Source: Actinostola sp. cb2023
Taxonomy: Eukaryota > Cnidaria > Anthozoa > Actiniaria > Actinostolidae
Length of the DNA stretch: 64,000 nt
Assembly (NCBI GenBank): GCA_033675265.1
Contig: JAUJYZ010001350.1
Coordinates: 1 to 64,000, forward strand
Direction of reading: 5' to 3'
Position 1 is the stretch's first letter. Every line of letters starts with the position of its first letter. Position numbers and translations under genes: made by a program. Below the pieces are notes generated by a model. It saw nothing but the letters and a program-made list of their open reading frames with translations. It was not told the origin of the DNA and ran no database searches. Shown here piece by piece: positions 10,793 to 23,077 of the stretch.

Positions 10793-13047
10793 ACTCGGGC
10801 TCCTTGTGGGAGGCCCGCGAGTCTTAAAATGCAAACTGTTCTTCGTCATGTTTGGTCTTCAAATCTGCAATGGGCCACTATTGCGCATATCTCTCGAGCA
10901 AAGAGGGCGTTAACATTTTTATTATTCAATTTGAATACATTGTGGAGGCAAGCTAATACTAACTAATACTAATACCGTGGAATAAAAGCCGTGGTGTGAA
11001 GAGTCAAATTTTCCCGCATTCCAGGAAAAAATTAATCCGCTCGCTGATTGGCTATTCATGAGATCGTCATAGAAACCACCAAAGGTCTATTTTGATTGGT
11101 TCTTAGATACAAACCGTCAAAAACCAGTTTTATAAGTAACCGTCAGGGTTGAGCGGAAACAATATGTCGAGTGATAGCATATCAAACTTATGTCCTGCAT
11201 CATTGAACATTTGCTTCTGTTGGGATCCAGTATTACGCGGACAACGTTTTTGTTAATGCGCTTGCACAACATGATTGAATTACAAAGGTACTTTGTTTAC
11301 TAAAGCACGTTTGAGGCCCGATTGATCCAGCAATTTGTTCTGTGGCCGCTAAATAAAGCAGATTCGTACGTGACTGGTTTATCATTTCTCAAATCATATT
11401 TTTCCTTTGACTGATGTGTAAAAAATATATAAAAGAGGATGGTAAGCTGCATATGTTTCCTCAACAGGGGAAAATATATCACAAATTCGAACTTACTTAT
11501 TGATCTTATGTGTAAAACGTCCTTTGCGAGCCATAATGTATTTTCGAATTCCCCTATGTACGGCTACTGCATACAGAGCACCAACTCAGAGCACCAATAT
11601 GATGTTCACGATTACCAAACAAAGAGTTTTAGATTTCATTTTGACGCAGCTTAATTATATCCAATATACATGTATTTTATATCAAAACGCGCGTAACATT
11701 ACAGATAATTAGAATCTGGTGGTAGGTTTTTGATTGACACAATTTCCAAGGGATTCAGAGGATTTTTGTGTGTAGCGTATGTCACGCTCTCCTATATCTC
11801 TTCAGAGATTTTTGAAGAAACGGAAAATGACGCGGTCAAATATATTTATTTTTGCTTAAATTTCCAGCTTATTCATTCCTTACATATTCGTCTTTTATAT
11901 TCTGTTGGTAGGTTTTTGCTTTGTATTTTAACAGTGCAGTAAAAAGCAAAAATGTATCAAAATCATACTGTTTTTATTGATAGACCGCCGTCGCCTCATT
12001 TCCATATGTGAAACAATGACCTTTTGTATAACATAAGTTTGATAGTGAACATTTCGATCGTGTAGGCCGCCTAAAAAACGTTTTATAGCGCTGTTCAGTT
12101 CGAGTTAGCCTCCAAATTTCCTAATGTCAGTAAACTGAAGTTGGTTCAGTAGGTCTCACTTTATCATTTCATCAAGCGACGAGATGTTTTCTCTTCGCAG
12201 GACGCCGCCAGCAAGCACAGCTGAAAGTCTCTCAGGCCTAGTTCAAACACTGCGTTACTCTACTGAATCAAGAACGGCAGAAATAATACAATAATCGTTT
12301 TATCTCCAATATTAACAGAAGACGAATGTTTAATTCCATCAAACGAGTTTCCCCATGTTTATTTTGATTAATTCGCTGCACCACGTGAAACTGTGAACTC
12401 TAAAGCGAGGCTGCCCGTTGTAGATGTCTCGAGTGGCCAGAGATTTGTGGAGTGAACTTTCTCAACGATATACATTTAGTACGAAGAATTACTCTCTCTA
12501 AATCGTGAAACTTCTCAAAACCTCTGGGTACTCGAACCAAAGTTGAATACTTCATTAATTTGTAGAAGTTTGAAGAACCTTTTGCTTACAAGACCCAACA
12601 AAGTTCTTCATTTATCACAGTTTTCCTTTCTAGTCAAGGCTAATTCCCCGTCAACTTTCATGTCGAGTCTATAAAATGGTAAACATGTTGTTTTTGGTGT
12701 TTGCTAACTCCAGAATTACAGACAGCGAGTCCTTCTTTCGCATTCTTTCTGCCTTTTGTACTGCATAAAATTGATTTTCAGTGATTTTGGCAGCATTTTG
12801 AACCCTTTTTCTGCAAAGATCCGCAATCTTGAATTTTTTGATTTTCTGTAAATTTTCTGTTGCTATGGAAACCACTGCAATGTGATGTGATTTACTGCAA
12901 TGTGATTGGCTAATATCAATTTCCATCGTATTTTAGCCAATCCTGATCCTTAAAATTTTGTAATTTGCACTGGTTTTACAGGTTTTTGCACTGGTGTTAC
13001 ACTTGAACTGCTCTGAGCCAATCAGCATCAAGTAATTTTTGCATCTA

Positions 13048-13049
<2 letters not shown>
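10793..13049. other. No gene recognised
   Basis: AT-rich intergenic sequence with scattered short ORFs on both strands, none with recognisable motifs, and no clear repeat larger than a few tens of bases. Confidence 0.5.
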
Positions 13050-13138
<89 letters not shown>

Positions 13139-13146
13139 GTTATTGT
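13050..13146. repeat. (ATT)n microsatellite
   Basis: About 30 uninterrupted ATT units ending in a TTGTTATTG transition. Confidence 0.97.
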
Positions 13147-13305
13147 TGACATGAAAGGATCAGTTCTAGCTTATATATTTACAAATCGTGCCGTAACCAC
13201 GTCCCAAGTAAGATGAACATAATTAGAGTCGTTCTCGTCTGAGTGGGACGTGGTTACGGCACGATTTGTAAATATATAAGCTAGAACTGATCCTCTCATG
13301 TTAAC
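13145..13305. repeat. Hairpin element with 62-bp arms
   Basis: Left arm 13145-13206 and right arm 13244-13305 are reverse complements with only two mismatches, separated by a 37-base loop. The arms contain GGATCAGTTCTAGCTTATAT. The near-identity suggests a recent insertion next to the ATT repeat. Confidence 0.9.
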
Positions 13306-14351
13306 GCTTTGGTTCGATACTTTTGTCTTTGTAGATCTCGCCTTCATTCCCAACTACCCTACTGGCGGTTTCGAGGGTTGGGGATTGATCGGTTTCGATT
13401 CTAGAATGGTTTTTCACACTGTGGAGTGTCCTTACTATCATCTCATGCAGGATTACATTCTTGTACACGAAGTCTCTCATATGGTAATTAAAAGAGAACA
13501 CGTTTACTCACACATAATTTAAGAGTGACTTCCTGTAAGAATCGACCAAATCGTGGCACAAGTCGAAAAATCAATTTTGCTCATATTTGGTGTATCGATA
13601 GGTTATAGTAAGAAACTAAACGGTGCGAAGTTAGTTTTGAAAACAAATTAATCGTTTCGAAGAAAACAAGGATTTTCATTAATGCCCTATTTACCGCTAA
13701 ATCAGCTTCTAATTATGCATATTTTTACCCTAAATATTATCGACTCGCTTTACAAAACCGTTCCACAAATTAATTTTGAAACATCTTCTCTGTAATATTT
13801 AGACATTTCTCTTCCTTCTTGATGAAAAAATAATTCAAATTGTATGATAACGAAGGCGGGGGAAAATTCTAAACAAAGGCTATACTTTTCGCATTTGCGA
13901 AAATCAATTTGTATGGTAAAAACACGGTAAAGGTTCGGCATGTGCGATTTCTCGAAATAACGTAAACTTTCACCCGAAGCCTTATTAGACATTTGCCTTT
14001 CGAAACATAAAGAGAAATCTCTGGGCAAATTACTTTGACGCACCCTGCGAGGCCCGTTTTCACCCTATAATTACGCTAATATTTTCGCTCTGTAACGCAA
14101 GTATCAGAGTCAACTCGTGACATAAATTTGTCAATAATATATCGGAAAATTTGAACAGAGATCTCAGCTGAATTATGGGAAATTGTTAATTTGCTATATT
14201 TACTTTTAGTTCTATCGGAAGGACGAATATTTCGAACATAATCCAAAAAATCAATGTTATTTTTGAATAGATTTTGTGTTGCGTGACATGCCCGACAGCG
14301 GGTGGAAACTTTTCTCTTCACGAGAATTTGGAAAGATGCATGTACACTCAT

Positions 14352-14626
14352 TTGCAGAAACGTTGTAGTATACATTTATACAAATACCTAATGAGATACA
14401 AGATATCTAATGAGATGCAAAGTGAGAAACATCACTTATTTTCTTCTAATATATCTGGAACATCAATTTTAGACTATTATTGCATCCAGCAAGGACAACA
14501 CAATAATTTTCAGCACTATTTTGTGCTTAAACAGCTAGTTGTATTTTAGCATTTTTAACATTTTGCATCTCATTAGATATTTGTATATTTGTATAATAAT
14601 GTATATCAGATTACAAAGTTTCTGCA
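14352..14626. repeat. Nested imperfect palindrome
   Basis: TGCAGAAACGTTGTA at the left and TACAAAGTTTCTGCA at the right are inverted. Inside them CTAATGAGATGCAAAGTG pairs with CATTTTGCATCTCATTAG. It sits in the centre of the TTAA element. Confidence 0.7.
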
Positions 14627-15138
14627 AAGAGTGTATGAATCTTAAAAATATGATAAAATGGCTGATTGTTCCTTTTTCATATTATATTATTTTCGACATT
14701 GTGAAAAAAACATTAGACGTCTTGAGAAAAAAAACTTAAAAATTTGCATATAGAGTGTGCGTATAAACAAGCCGCTGAGTGGGAACAATGACGTCTACTT
14801 AGTGTGTTATTTTTGTGAAGATGGAAGTGTGTTGCTCCTTTAGGGACAGGTCATTAATAAGTGGTGGGGGAGGGCTGCTATGTTTGGGGGGAGGGTCACG
14901 ATTTTTTAAGCGCCACTTTGGAGAGGGTCACAATTTTTTAATTTGAGTTTAATTTGGGGAGGGTCATCATTTGTAACCTCATTTTTATAAACCAAGTCTT
15001 CATCGCAATAAATCAGTACCTCTTATCAAGGTCTCGCTCCTTGTTCTATTTGGCAAATTTGAAAGACCATCGAAATGTGCTCATTATTGTTGAATTATAG
15101 AAAAATACTATTTTATTCTAAAAAATATTTATCTATAT

Positions 15139-15139
<1 letters not shown>

Positions 15140-15220
<81 letters not shown>

Positions 15221-15221
15221 T
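15140..15221. repeat. (ATC)n microsatellite
   Basis: About 27 uninterrupted CAT units; the poly-Asp reading on the other strand is an artefact of the repeat. Confidence 0.97.
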
Positions 15222-15501
15222 ATACAACTCAATGAATAGTGATCATATGGAAACCACACCCTAGCGATCGCAGCAATCGTAGCAATATGGGAACCACATC
15301 CGGTCTCTACGATTGCTGCGATCGCTGAACACATTTTGGATGATCGTAGCAATCATATCGAAACCAGCCTTCAGAGGGTACGATTCGTATCGCGTTCTTA
15401 CGGACTTTTGCGAAGTAAAGGATTATCACTCATCAAAATTCGCAAGTGTTATACTTTTTTCAATACGCATTGTTTTGCTGAGACAGTGTAGGAAGTAATT
15501 A

Positions 15502-15719
15502 GCGATACGTGTAAATCACAAATAACTCTTGGAGAACGCTGGAAATAGCATTTTCGACCCTCTAGATTTCAAAATTTTCTGGGGGAGCATCCCCCCAAAC
15601 CCCCTACCAACTCAAGCCTACGGCGCTCGCTACGGTGTACACATGAAAATGAGCGATACGTGTAAATCACAAATAGCTCTTGGAGAACGCTGGAAATAAC
15701 ATTTTCGACCCTCTAGATT
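15502..15719. repeat. 67-bp direct duplication flanking a GC-rich fragment
   Basis: GCGATACGTGTAAATCACAA begins two nearly identical stretches of about 67 bases (15502-15568 and 15653-15719). Between them is a fragment with TTTTCTGGGGGAGCATCCCC that resembles, inverted, part of the 9154-10027 element. Confidence 0.7.
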
Positions 15720-15880
15720 CAGGCAAAATTTTTTTGAAATATAGTCTATGTGATATAGTCTATCTACAGTTTGATAGTTCGGTGAACTGTGATACTTTCT
15801 GTCAGACTATCCCGGGGACTATATACGTACATTTCTATTCATTTTAGAATAAACTTTCTTGAAACTGTTTCAGCGAAATA

Positions 15881-16165
15881 TACACCTATTTCAACTAACG
15901 TTGTCGCGTTGAAAGCAACAAGCAACAAGCCAAGACAGAAGTGAATGCTGGTTATGTGCTGACAATTATTTAAATCACAATTGTTTCTATAAGTACTAAT
16001 TACAAAATATGAACATTTTCACGTGCTTGTTTGCATCAGTCACACTTCGTTCCATAGAAAATAGGTCTGATTTGAATAATTTGACAACACAAAACCAGCA
16101 TTCACTTCGGCCTTGGCTTGACGCTTGTTGCTTTGAACGCGACAACGTTTTTTGAAATAGGTGTA
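15881..16165. mobile_element. 285-bp MITE with TACACCTATTTCAA ends, copy 1
   Basis: Inverted ends of roughly 80 bp begin TACACCTATTTCAA and include AACGTTGTCGCGTT and CAAGCCAAGAC. TA lies on each side, consistent with a Tc1/mariner-type target. A second copy with its middle in the opposite orientation is at 39763-40050. Confidence 0.85.
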
Positions 16166-17531
16166 TATGAAAATACCATACGCTGTCGGGCATGTCACGC
16201 AACACAAAAGTTGATCAATATTAACATTGATTTTTTTTTGCAATATTCGTCCTTCCGATAGAACTGAAAGTACAAAAGTTAATATAGCAAATGAACAATT
16301 TCCCCCTTTATTTTTTTCCGATATATTATTATTGACAAATTTATGTCACGAGTTGACTCTGATACTTGCGTTACAGAGCGAAAATATTAGCGTAATTATA
16401 GGGTGAAAACGGGCCTCGCAGGGTGCGTGAAAGTAATTTGCCCAGAGATTTCTCTTTATGTTTCGAAAGGCAAATGTCTAATAAGGCTTCGGGTGAAAGT
16501 TTACGTTATTTCGAGAAATCGCACATGCCGAACCTTTACCGTGTTTTTACCATACAAATTGATTTTCGCAAATGCGAAAAGTATAGTCTTTGTTTATAAT
16601 TCCCCCCCGCCTTCGTTATCATACAATTTGAATTATTTTTTCATCAAGAAGGAAGAGAAATGTCTAAATATTACAGAGAAGATGTTTCAAAATTTAATTG
16701 TTGAACGGTTTGGTAAAGCGAGTCGATAATATTTAGGGTAAAAATATGCATAATTAGAAGCTGACTTAGCGGTAAATAGGGCATTAATGAAAATCCTTGT
16801 TTTCTTCGAAACGATTGTTTTTTTCAAAACTAACTTCGCTCCGTTTAGTTTCTTACTATATCCTTTCGATACACCAAATATGAGAAAAATTGATGTTTCG
16901 ACTTGTGCCACAATTATTAAATTTTGCATGGTTGATTCTTACAGAAAGTCACTCTTAAACACGAAGTTCCGGTATGAAAGGACGCTGCCCAGGGGCAGAA
17001 CAGTAGTAGTCAAATGACAGTTCTGGTCCCGGAGCGCTCCGGAGCATACCTGTGCCATCCGATACCATACGAGTTCTGAACCACGGGCCGTTCGGACCAG
17101 GCCGGAGCGGGACCCACTCTCCGGGCCACCGCACAGGACCGCCCGTGCCGAGGAGTCACGACCATTTTTAGAACGATCCTAGCCGTCCCGCCGTTCGGTC
17201 TATGGATTTGTGTTACTTCACGACATATTTTTTAAAACGACATTTTTCGCTGACGTTTTATATTTTCCAGTATTTCGTTTTCCCGTAAGTCAGCAGTTCG
17301 TGACACAAACAAGTGACGTCATCGAGGGTCTTATTACGTTCTGTTGATCTGATATTGTTTAGTTAATGTTTGTAAAATTTTAGAAAACTTCGGAAAGAAG
17401 TGACCCACCAACCAACGTAATTTTGGTAGTCATTGAAAGTTTTATCCCTGTAGTGTTTTCAACATGTAACTATGTGTTTTTTTTTTTAGATTTCCGAGAT
17501 AAGTGGTCTATTGTTTCATCAACAGGTGACC

Positions 17532-18250
17532 CATGCTCGAGGATCCAGCGGTTTTTGTCCGCGCTCCGAAGTCACCGGCCGAAACAACCCGCTGGATAAA
17601 TTACCTGCGATTACGAGTTCTGTGGCGTGATACGAATCTTGATTTTGATTGGCCCTCTTTTTGAGGGTAAAAAAGAGGGCCAATCAAAACTCGACCATAA
17701 TGTTCAAAGATAGCGTCCATGTTGACGGATGTTTTAAAGAAATGCATTTGCGTGATGCGATCGATCACGTACTCTAGTTTTTTCCCGGGATCGATTTCCT
17801 AAAGCCAGAACAGTTCATGGACCTTCATGGTTCTCGAAGCGTTTAATTATCGTTAAAAAAAAAGGATGATATGTATTTGCACAGCTACCGACAGGATATG
17901 GCAAAAGCTTGATATTTTTGCTAGTGATATCCGATCCTTAGCGCTGGTAAATGTGTTGTTTGAATTGGGAGGCCAGAAACGATTTGAAGCTACAAGTACC
18001 GCCAACTGAAAGAATACGCACCACGAGTACGGAATACAGAGTTTTCAGCGTATATATCATTATGAACAATCTGGACTTCAGTTATCACTTCATTTTTGAC
18101 ATTTCTTTAGGGTCTGAAATGCGAGCTATACTAAATCCGCTTGAGAGCGTATCACGCCCCAGAACTCGTACTAGTAGGTAATTTATCCAGCGGGTTGTTT
18201 CGGCCGGTGACTTCGGAGCGCGGACAAAAACCGCTGGATCCTCGAGCATG
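17532..18250. mobile_element. 719-bp Mutator-like MITE with 9-bp TSD
   Basis: The ends CATGCTCGAGGATCCAGCGG and their complement extend as inverted repeats of about 100 bp. The 9-base direct repeat CAGGTGACC flanks it exactly (17523-17531 and 18251-18259). Long terminal repeats plus a 9-bp duplication fit the Mutator/MULE group. It interrupts the left arm of the 17002-19001 element. Inside, 17638-17690 forms a strong hairpin around GAGGGCCAATCAAAA. No transposase. Confidence 0.82.
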
Positions 18251-18309
18251 CAGGTGACCATATGTAAAAATTAATCCACACGCGGGAGTCTTTTGAAAAT
18301 GTGATTTAT

Positions 18310-18594
18310 TTACAACTTGACAAGTCTGTATTGCTCACAACATTTCTTTAAAAAATGCGCAATCATATTTTCTAAATCTGTAAAATCATCCGAAAGTCGC
18401 GCCTTCCGTAGAATTTTACACCAGCCATAATATTGTTCTTCGCTCGAGTTCAGCTGGTCCTTGCTTAACCAGATTATTCTTGGTTTTCCTTTCCCAGTCC
18501 CTATTCTCGGTGTGCACGTGACGTTATGGCAGCCATGTTGGTTCCCAAATACAAAGCATTCCTCATTAGCTTCTCTTGTTGGTTCATCCAACAT
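18310..18594 (-). CDS. Unrecognised 94-residue ORF inside inverted-repeat element
   Basis: Open on the minus strand and still open upstream to about 18640, within the non-palindromic centre of the 17002-19001 element. The predicted peptide has Cys at several positions (CFVFGNQHGCHNVTC) and a basic middle (GTGKGKPRIIWLSKD). I do not recognise it. It could be a captured gene fragment, a remnant of the element's own protein, or chance. It is bounded by inverted GGTGACCATATGTAAA-type sequences (18253-18281 and 18637-18664). Confidence 0.3.
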   Translation of the reverse strand: MLDEPTREANEECFVFGNQHGCHNVTCTPRIGTGKGKPRIIWLSKDQLNSSEEQYYGWCKILRKARLSDDFTDLENMIAHFLKKCCEQYRLVKL

Positions 18595-19336
18595 GGCCGC
18601 TGCGTCTTTGTTATTTATTTCTGAAGGGATTTTTGGTGTGGATTAATATTTACATATGGTCACCTGTTGATGAAACAATAGACCACTTATCTCGGAAATC
18701 TAAAGAAAAGCACACATAGTTCACATGTTGAAAACACTACCGGGATAAAACTTTCAATGACTACCAAAATTACGTTGGTTGGTGGGTCACTTCTTTCGGA
18801 AGTTTTCTAAAATGTATCAAATTAGTTATTCAAAGCGATTTACAAACATTAACTAAACAATATCAGATCAACAGAACGTAATAAGACCCTCGATGACGTC
18901 ACTTGTTTGTGTCACGAACTGCTGACTCACTCGTATGGTATCGGATGGCACCGGTGTGCTCCGCAGCGCTCCGTGGCCAGAACTGTCATTTGACTACTAC
19001 TCACAACAATGCATTTGCTTAAACAATCTAAAGTAGGTATCGTATATTCATGTGCATGTTCATGTAGCGATACCAAGATTAAGTAGCAACGTTATTGTCT
19101 TACACCTGGGCAGGCTGTTGATTGATTCGGGTAACAATTCCCAACTTATATGTAACATACAATTTAATTATATCCATTTTGAAATCACTACCATTTCCTG
19201 TAATTTGATTGGTTAATCTTTTTGCTTCTTTTAAAAATCGCACCAATTTGAACATCCAATGAAACTGCAGGAATAACATGAAACAGCCAATCAGAACACA
19301 GAAAAAAAACAGGCAAATAAATGAACAGGAAAGACT

Positions 19337-19677
19337 TTGGATTTTACCGCAACAAATCTTTCATATTTTACAAAACAAATGGATGATGTTTTCAACTTAC
19401 AGTTTTTTATTGATGACTATTCCCTCTTTCAAGCTGAAGAGGCACTGAATGTGAATGATTTTCCGTCATTTGACATCCATTTGGATTCAGAAAATGCAGA
19501 ATCAACTACCAAAACAAGCGAACTAGCTCCGGCAACTCCTAGTCGTTGTGAGTCTACTTATTCCTTAATTTACGATTGGAAAAAACAGTTCGTGTTTCTA
19601 GTAATTCTACACAGTCAAGAAGACTAAAACCATTCCACAAACCAATGGCTTTCGGTGTTTGAAAACTGGTGCAAGTC
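19337..19677 (+). pseudogene. Crypton-type protein N-terminal fragment, split by a transposon
   Basis: An acidic N-terminal stretch (QMDDVFNLQFFIDDY, then PATPSR) is followed, after an indel, by QWLSVFENWCKSR. That segment resembles the start of the Crypton-derived tyrosine-recombinase-like domain (KIAA1958/ZMYM-type, DUF3504) common in cnidarian genomes. The reading breaks at 19678, exactly where the 2.2-kb element begins, and resumes at 21902 with CGCCATCTTGAAAAATGGAA. At least one frameshift (about 19580-19640) precedes the insertion, so it was probably already non-functional. Confidence 0.5.
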
Positions 19678-19754
19678 TAGGCTCGATTTCCGGATCACTG
19701 GTCTGCTTACTTTGTCCGTGACGCCATTTCCGTTTTCAAGAACCCAGCACTGAA

Positions 19755-19802
<48 letters not shown>

Positions 19803-21892
19803 TCGAGGTCATGCCGTACGGCCCGACCTAACTCAGTCAATAAGCATTTTATCATATGACCCACAGTTTTTGCTACAAAAATGGATGAAAAAACCCTGTA
19901 AAAGAAATAAATATAGCGCGCGCAAACGATGCAAACATCGAGTATGGCCGGACGTGTTTTTCCGGCCCACTCGAGCAAAGCCGTCCGGCCCCCTTCACGT
20001 GACTTTTTCCGAAGGTTTTATTATGAGCGCGCGAGCAGGGCCGTACGGGTCATATGATGATGGTGTTATGTAACACGTACATCGTAAACATGAATGTTCA
20101 AACTCTTCAAAATCAAACGAATGTGCGGAAAAATATTGAAATTCCAAGGAATAGGACAAAGTTGAATTCAAGACTGTGGATCAAAGAAATTTAATAGCGA
20201 AGTATTTTTTCCAGAGAGGAGTGAAATCAAAGCCTATTCTGGACTTTCTTTAAAATCGTCGAATTTAAAATCGTTTAGAATCTTACTTTGAACGTAGAGA
20301 AATTATTCCTCGCCGGACCAGCATGTATACTTTTTGTTTGCACATGCGTTAGGATTCAGATTTCAAAGTACCTATTTGCATAATCGATACTTCAGCTTTT
20401 GTCATCTATGTGCCAACGATGTGCCAACCAGAGATCGATTGGCTGTTGAAACAAAAACGTGTGAAAAGTTTTGTGGAAATGGTTGGCACATTTACATCAC
20501 AATATTAATGTTTGTAAACATGAAGTATCGCTATTGTTTTGCCAAGTGCACTGTTGTGGAAGATTTAGTGAGCGATCTTCGTCTCTAGAATGAAGTTTTA
20601 GAAAATCATTGAAAGGAAATAAATAGTCTGCCTACTTTTGTGATGCTGTGGATATATTTTTTCCGTATAAGGGAACAAAATCCGCCCAAACAAGGCAACA
20701 TTCCTATGGGGAAGTCGGGTGATACTTGGACACTTCAAATCCACCGCAAAGCAAGAGCTAGGACAAATTTTCAACTCCAACAAACAAGACCTTACGAAAC
20801 TAGAATGAGTGAAGCAATAAATCACGGAAGAAAATTGCTGGGAAGTGAGCTACTAAGAGAGGTTTTCTTATAATTTAGTTTGAAACGTCACCAATTCAGA
20901 TAAACGATTCGCAAACACAATGCTGAATAAAAACTTGAATCAAACTTATATCAAACGGTTTACAGCTGATTCTAAGATGAAGTCCAAAAAAATGAAGAAT
21001 TAAGCTATCCTTTACAATAAACTACAAAAGATAGAGTGTTTGTAATATGGTATACACCAGCGATGAAAATCAGTCATAATCATAACAAATACAGTGTACT
21101 GATACCACAACCAAAATAACACGATCTCACATTTAGGGACAATTTTTCAGCTTAAAATAAGTTATCGAATGCAAAGAATAAGCCTAGAAGAAGTCAATTT
21201 GTGCCATTTTCGGCTGGGGGGCTAGTTAATAAGTATTGTACTTTATGTAGGAATGTTAGGAAAACACGTGCAAAAATGATAAATACCCAACTGAACCGAA
21301 CAAAATACTTTGAGAATACTTGAATGTAGAGAACTCAAATTCACAGAATGTGACCTTCAATGTGTCAGTACTAACTTTCACTGTGAAGTATCTCTTGAAA
21401 TCATCTTCGATGAGAATAAACCCAAAGGACAATGTAGCTGGTTTTATGATAACTCCTTGTTTCGGGGGATTTTGTTCCTTGATATTTTATCATCTATGAC
21501 CTTTATTCGGAAAAAAATCATCTACAGCAAAACAAAAGTAGGCAGACTATTGATTTCCTTTCAAATACTTTCTTGAACATCATTCTAGAGACGAAGATCG
21601 CTCACTAAATTTCCCACCGCAGTGCAATTTGCAAAGAAAATGGCGGCAAATAACTTTCAAATCTGAATTCTAATGCATGCGCAGACAAAATGTATACATG
21701 TTCGCCGGACCTGTTCTAGTCGCAAATAACAACACGTGACTCTGTTAACCAATCACAACATCGCCTGCAAGAATCTGGCAGGCAACTTTCCTATTGGTCG
21801 AATATAACAATGAGCAGACCAGCAGTGATCCAGCCGTTTGTTGGGGAAGGATTTCGTAACCGGACCCCTAAAACGGCTGGAAATCGAGCCTA
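19678..21892. mobile_element. 2.2-kb Mutator-like element with perfect 9-bp TSD
   Basis: The terminal repeats TAGGCTCGATTTCC and GGAAATCGAGCCTA are exact, and a less exact match continues inward (GGATCACTGGTCTGCT). GTGCAAGTC is repeated on both sides (19669-19677 and 21893-21901), a 9-bp target duplication typical of Mutator-like elements. Inside is a second inverted pair, 20308-20645 against 21530-21717, sharing TCGTCTCTAGAATG and GTAGGCAGACTAT. No recognisable transposase. A GC-rich inverted block lies at 19760-20060. Confidence 0.85.
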
Positions 21893-22631
21893 GTGCAAGT
21901 CCCGCCATCTTGAAAAATGGAATTTTGGTTCAGGCCTAATAATATACATGAAATAATTTCAGTTCTGTGATTGGCTGACAGCGATCCATTTTTGTCCAAA
22001 ATGTACTGAAAGTTTGAAATCCTCAAATTGTACAGTACAATTGAACGTTGCAATGGCGATTTTCAATCGAAAGTCAACATTAGCCAATCAAAATTCAAGA
22101 AAATTCTTCCATAGTGGGGAGGGGTGGTTAACAGCTGTACACAGGCTGGTAAAAACAAAATGGCGGCCGGTTTGTTGAAAAGTCTGCAAATTTCTTCAAA
22201 AAGGTTGCGAAATTAGTTCAAAAACATCCCAAAAAAGAACAAAACTGTAGAAAATTGCTTTGGGAATAATAGATATATGGTCATTAGTAAGCGGAGTAAT
22301 AGTCTGGTGGATTGTTTTCTATCGTTGAAAGTCAAAGTCCCAGCACGAATCGGTTACGAAGAACCGCAAATATATCTTTAAGCTGCTTGGAAATTATTTC
22401 ATGTAAGATTATTAAAAAGTCATCGAACGATTGTTCTCGTACAATTTATGATAAATAAGCACGAGTCAATTTTTTAAAGACCACAAATTGCATTCGATCT
22501 ACGTATACCGTTTCGTGCAATTTTGTTAGTCTTTGAAAAATTGACAGTCGTGCTTATTTATCCTAAATTGTACTCGAAATCGTGTGATTACCTGTACAAA
22601 TTGCACTCCAGTCAGTTCTGACAATTGCCAT
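21893..22631. other. No gene; contains a hairpin at ~22436-22580
   Basis: After the first 60 bases, which continue the split Crypton-type fragment, I see no coding sequence. Two arms containing GATAAATAAGCACGA and its complement form an imperfect hairpin of about 145 bp. Confidence 0.55.
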
Positions 22632-22954
22632 TGTACGATCACATAAATTACAGACTAACTGCTAGACTTCTTCACATGAAACACGCGTCGGTCGTAACTT
22701 TAATTTATTCCTTGCGATGGGTTTACATGACGAACTTAAACTGACGGAATTGACGGTTCTGAAATACAACGATGTAATATATATATATCACTGCCAAATG
22801 ACGTTATTACAGCTAAATAAAGAATCCGATTTACCTCATGTTAGCGGCTCTAGCAGTTCATCGTGACTATCCGTTCGTGCTGACTGATTACATGGGTTCT
22901 GACGTCACGACTGAAATACGTTAAACCGCTGGCTATACATATCTAGATCCTACA
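22632..22954 (-). repeat. 3' LTR of the BEL/Pao element
   Basis: 323 bp with TG...CA ends. Near-identical to 29008-29327, differing by a few substitutions and small indels, for example four bases around the AACTTTAATTTATTCC tract. The inner edge meets coding sequence near 23078. Confidence 0.92.
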
Positions 22955-23077
22955 CCGCCCGCGAAAGGCGTACCTCGAGCCTTTATCCTAAACACATATT
23001 ACACTAATGATCTAGCGTTAACTCAAATATTTAAATGTCCCAAGTGTCCTTGGTTTTGCTTTTGGGTCTTGATCCTT

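Larger units (their letters stand above)
13523..16954. mobile_element. 3.4-kb TTAA-flanked element with ~770-bp inverted arms
   Basis: Left arm about 13523-14300 and right arm about 16188-16954 are inverted copies of one another, starting GAGTGACTTCCTGTAAGAAT and, from the other end, GAGTGACTTTCTGTAAGAAT. TTAA flanks both (13519-13522 and 16955-16958), the target preference of piggyBac and Kolobok transposons. No transposase is visible. The roughly 1.9-kb centre is filled with later insertions: a palindrome (14352-14626), a CAT microsatellite, a fragment related to the 9154 element, and a 285-bp MITE (15881-16165). Confidence 0.82.
17002..19001. mobile_element. 2.0-kb inverted-repeat element, host of a nested insertion
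   Basis: AGTAGTAGTCAAATGACAGT at the left end is mirrored exactly at the right end. The arms continue through GTCACGAACTGCTGAC, the AACGTAATTTTGGTAG block and the TCAACAGGTGACC block. The left arm has about 210 extra GC-rich bases (around 17076-17288) absent from the right. A 719-bp element interrupts the left arm at 17532. The centre holds one short minus-strand ORF. No target duplication could be identified. Confidence 0.75.

Noticed and set aside
15113..15352. Poly-Asp ORF
   Set aside because: Translation of the ATC microsatellite on the minus strand.
13869..16729. Matching ORFs (MKTGLAGCVKVIC...) in two places as a possible gene pair
   Set aside because: They are the same sequence in the two inverted arms of the TTAA element, and one runs into frame-breaking differences. 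There is no independent coding signal.
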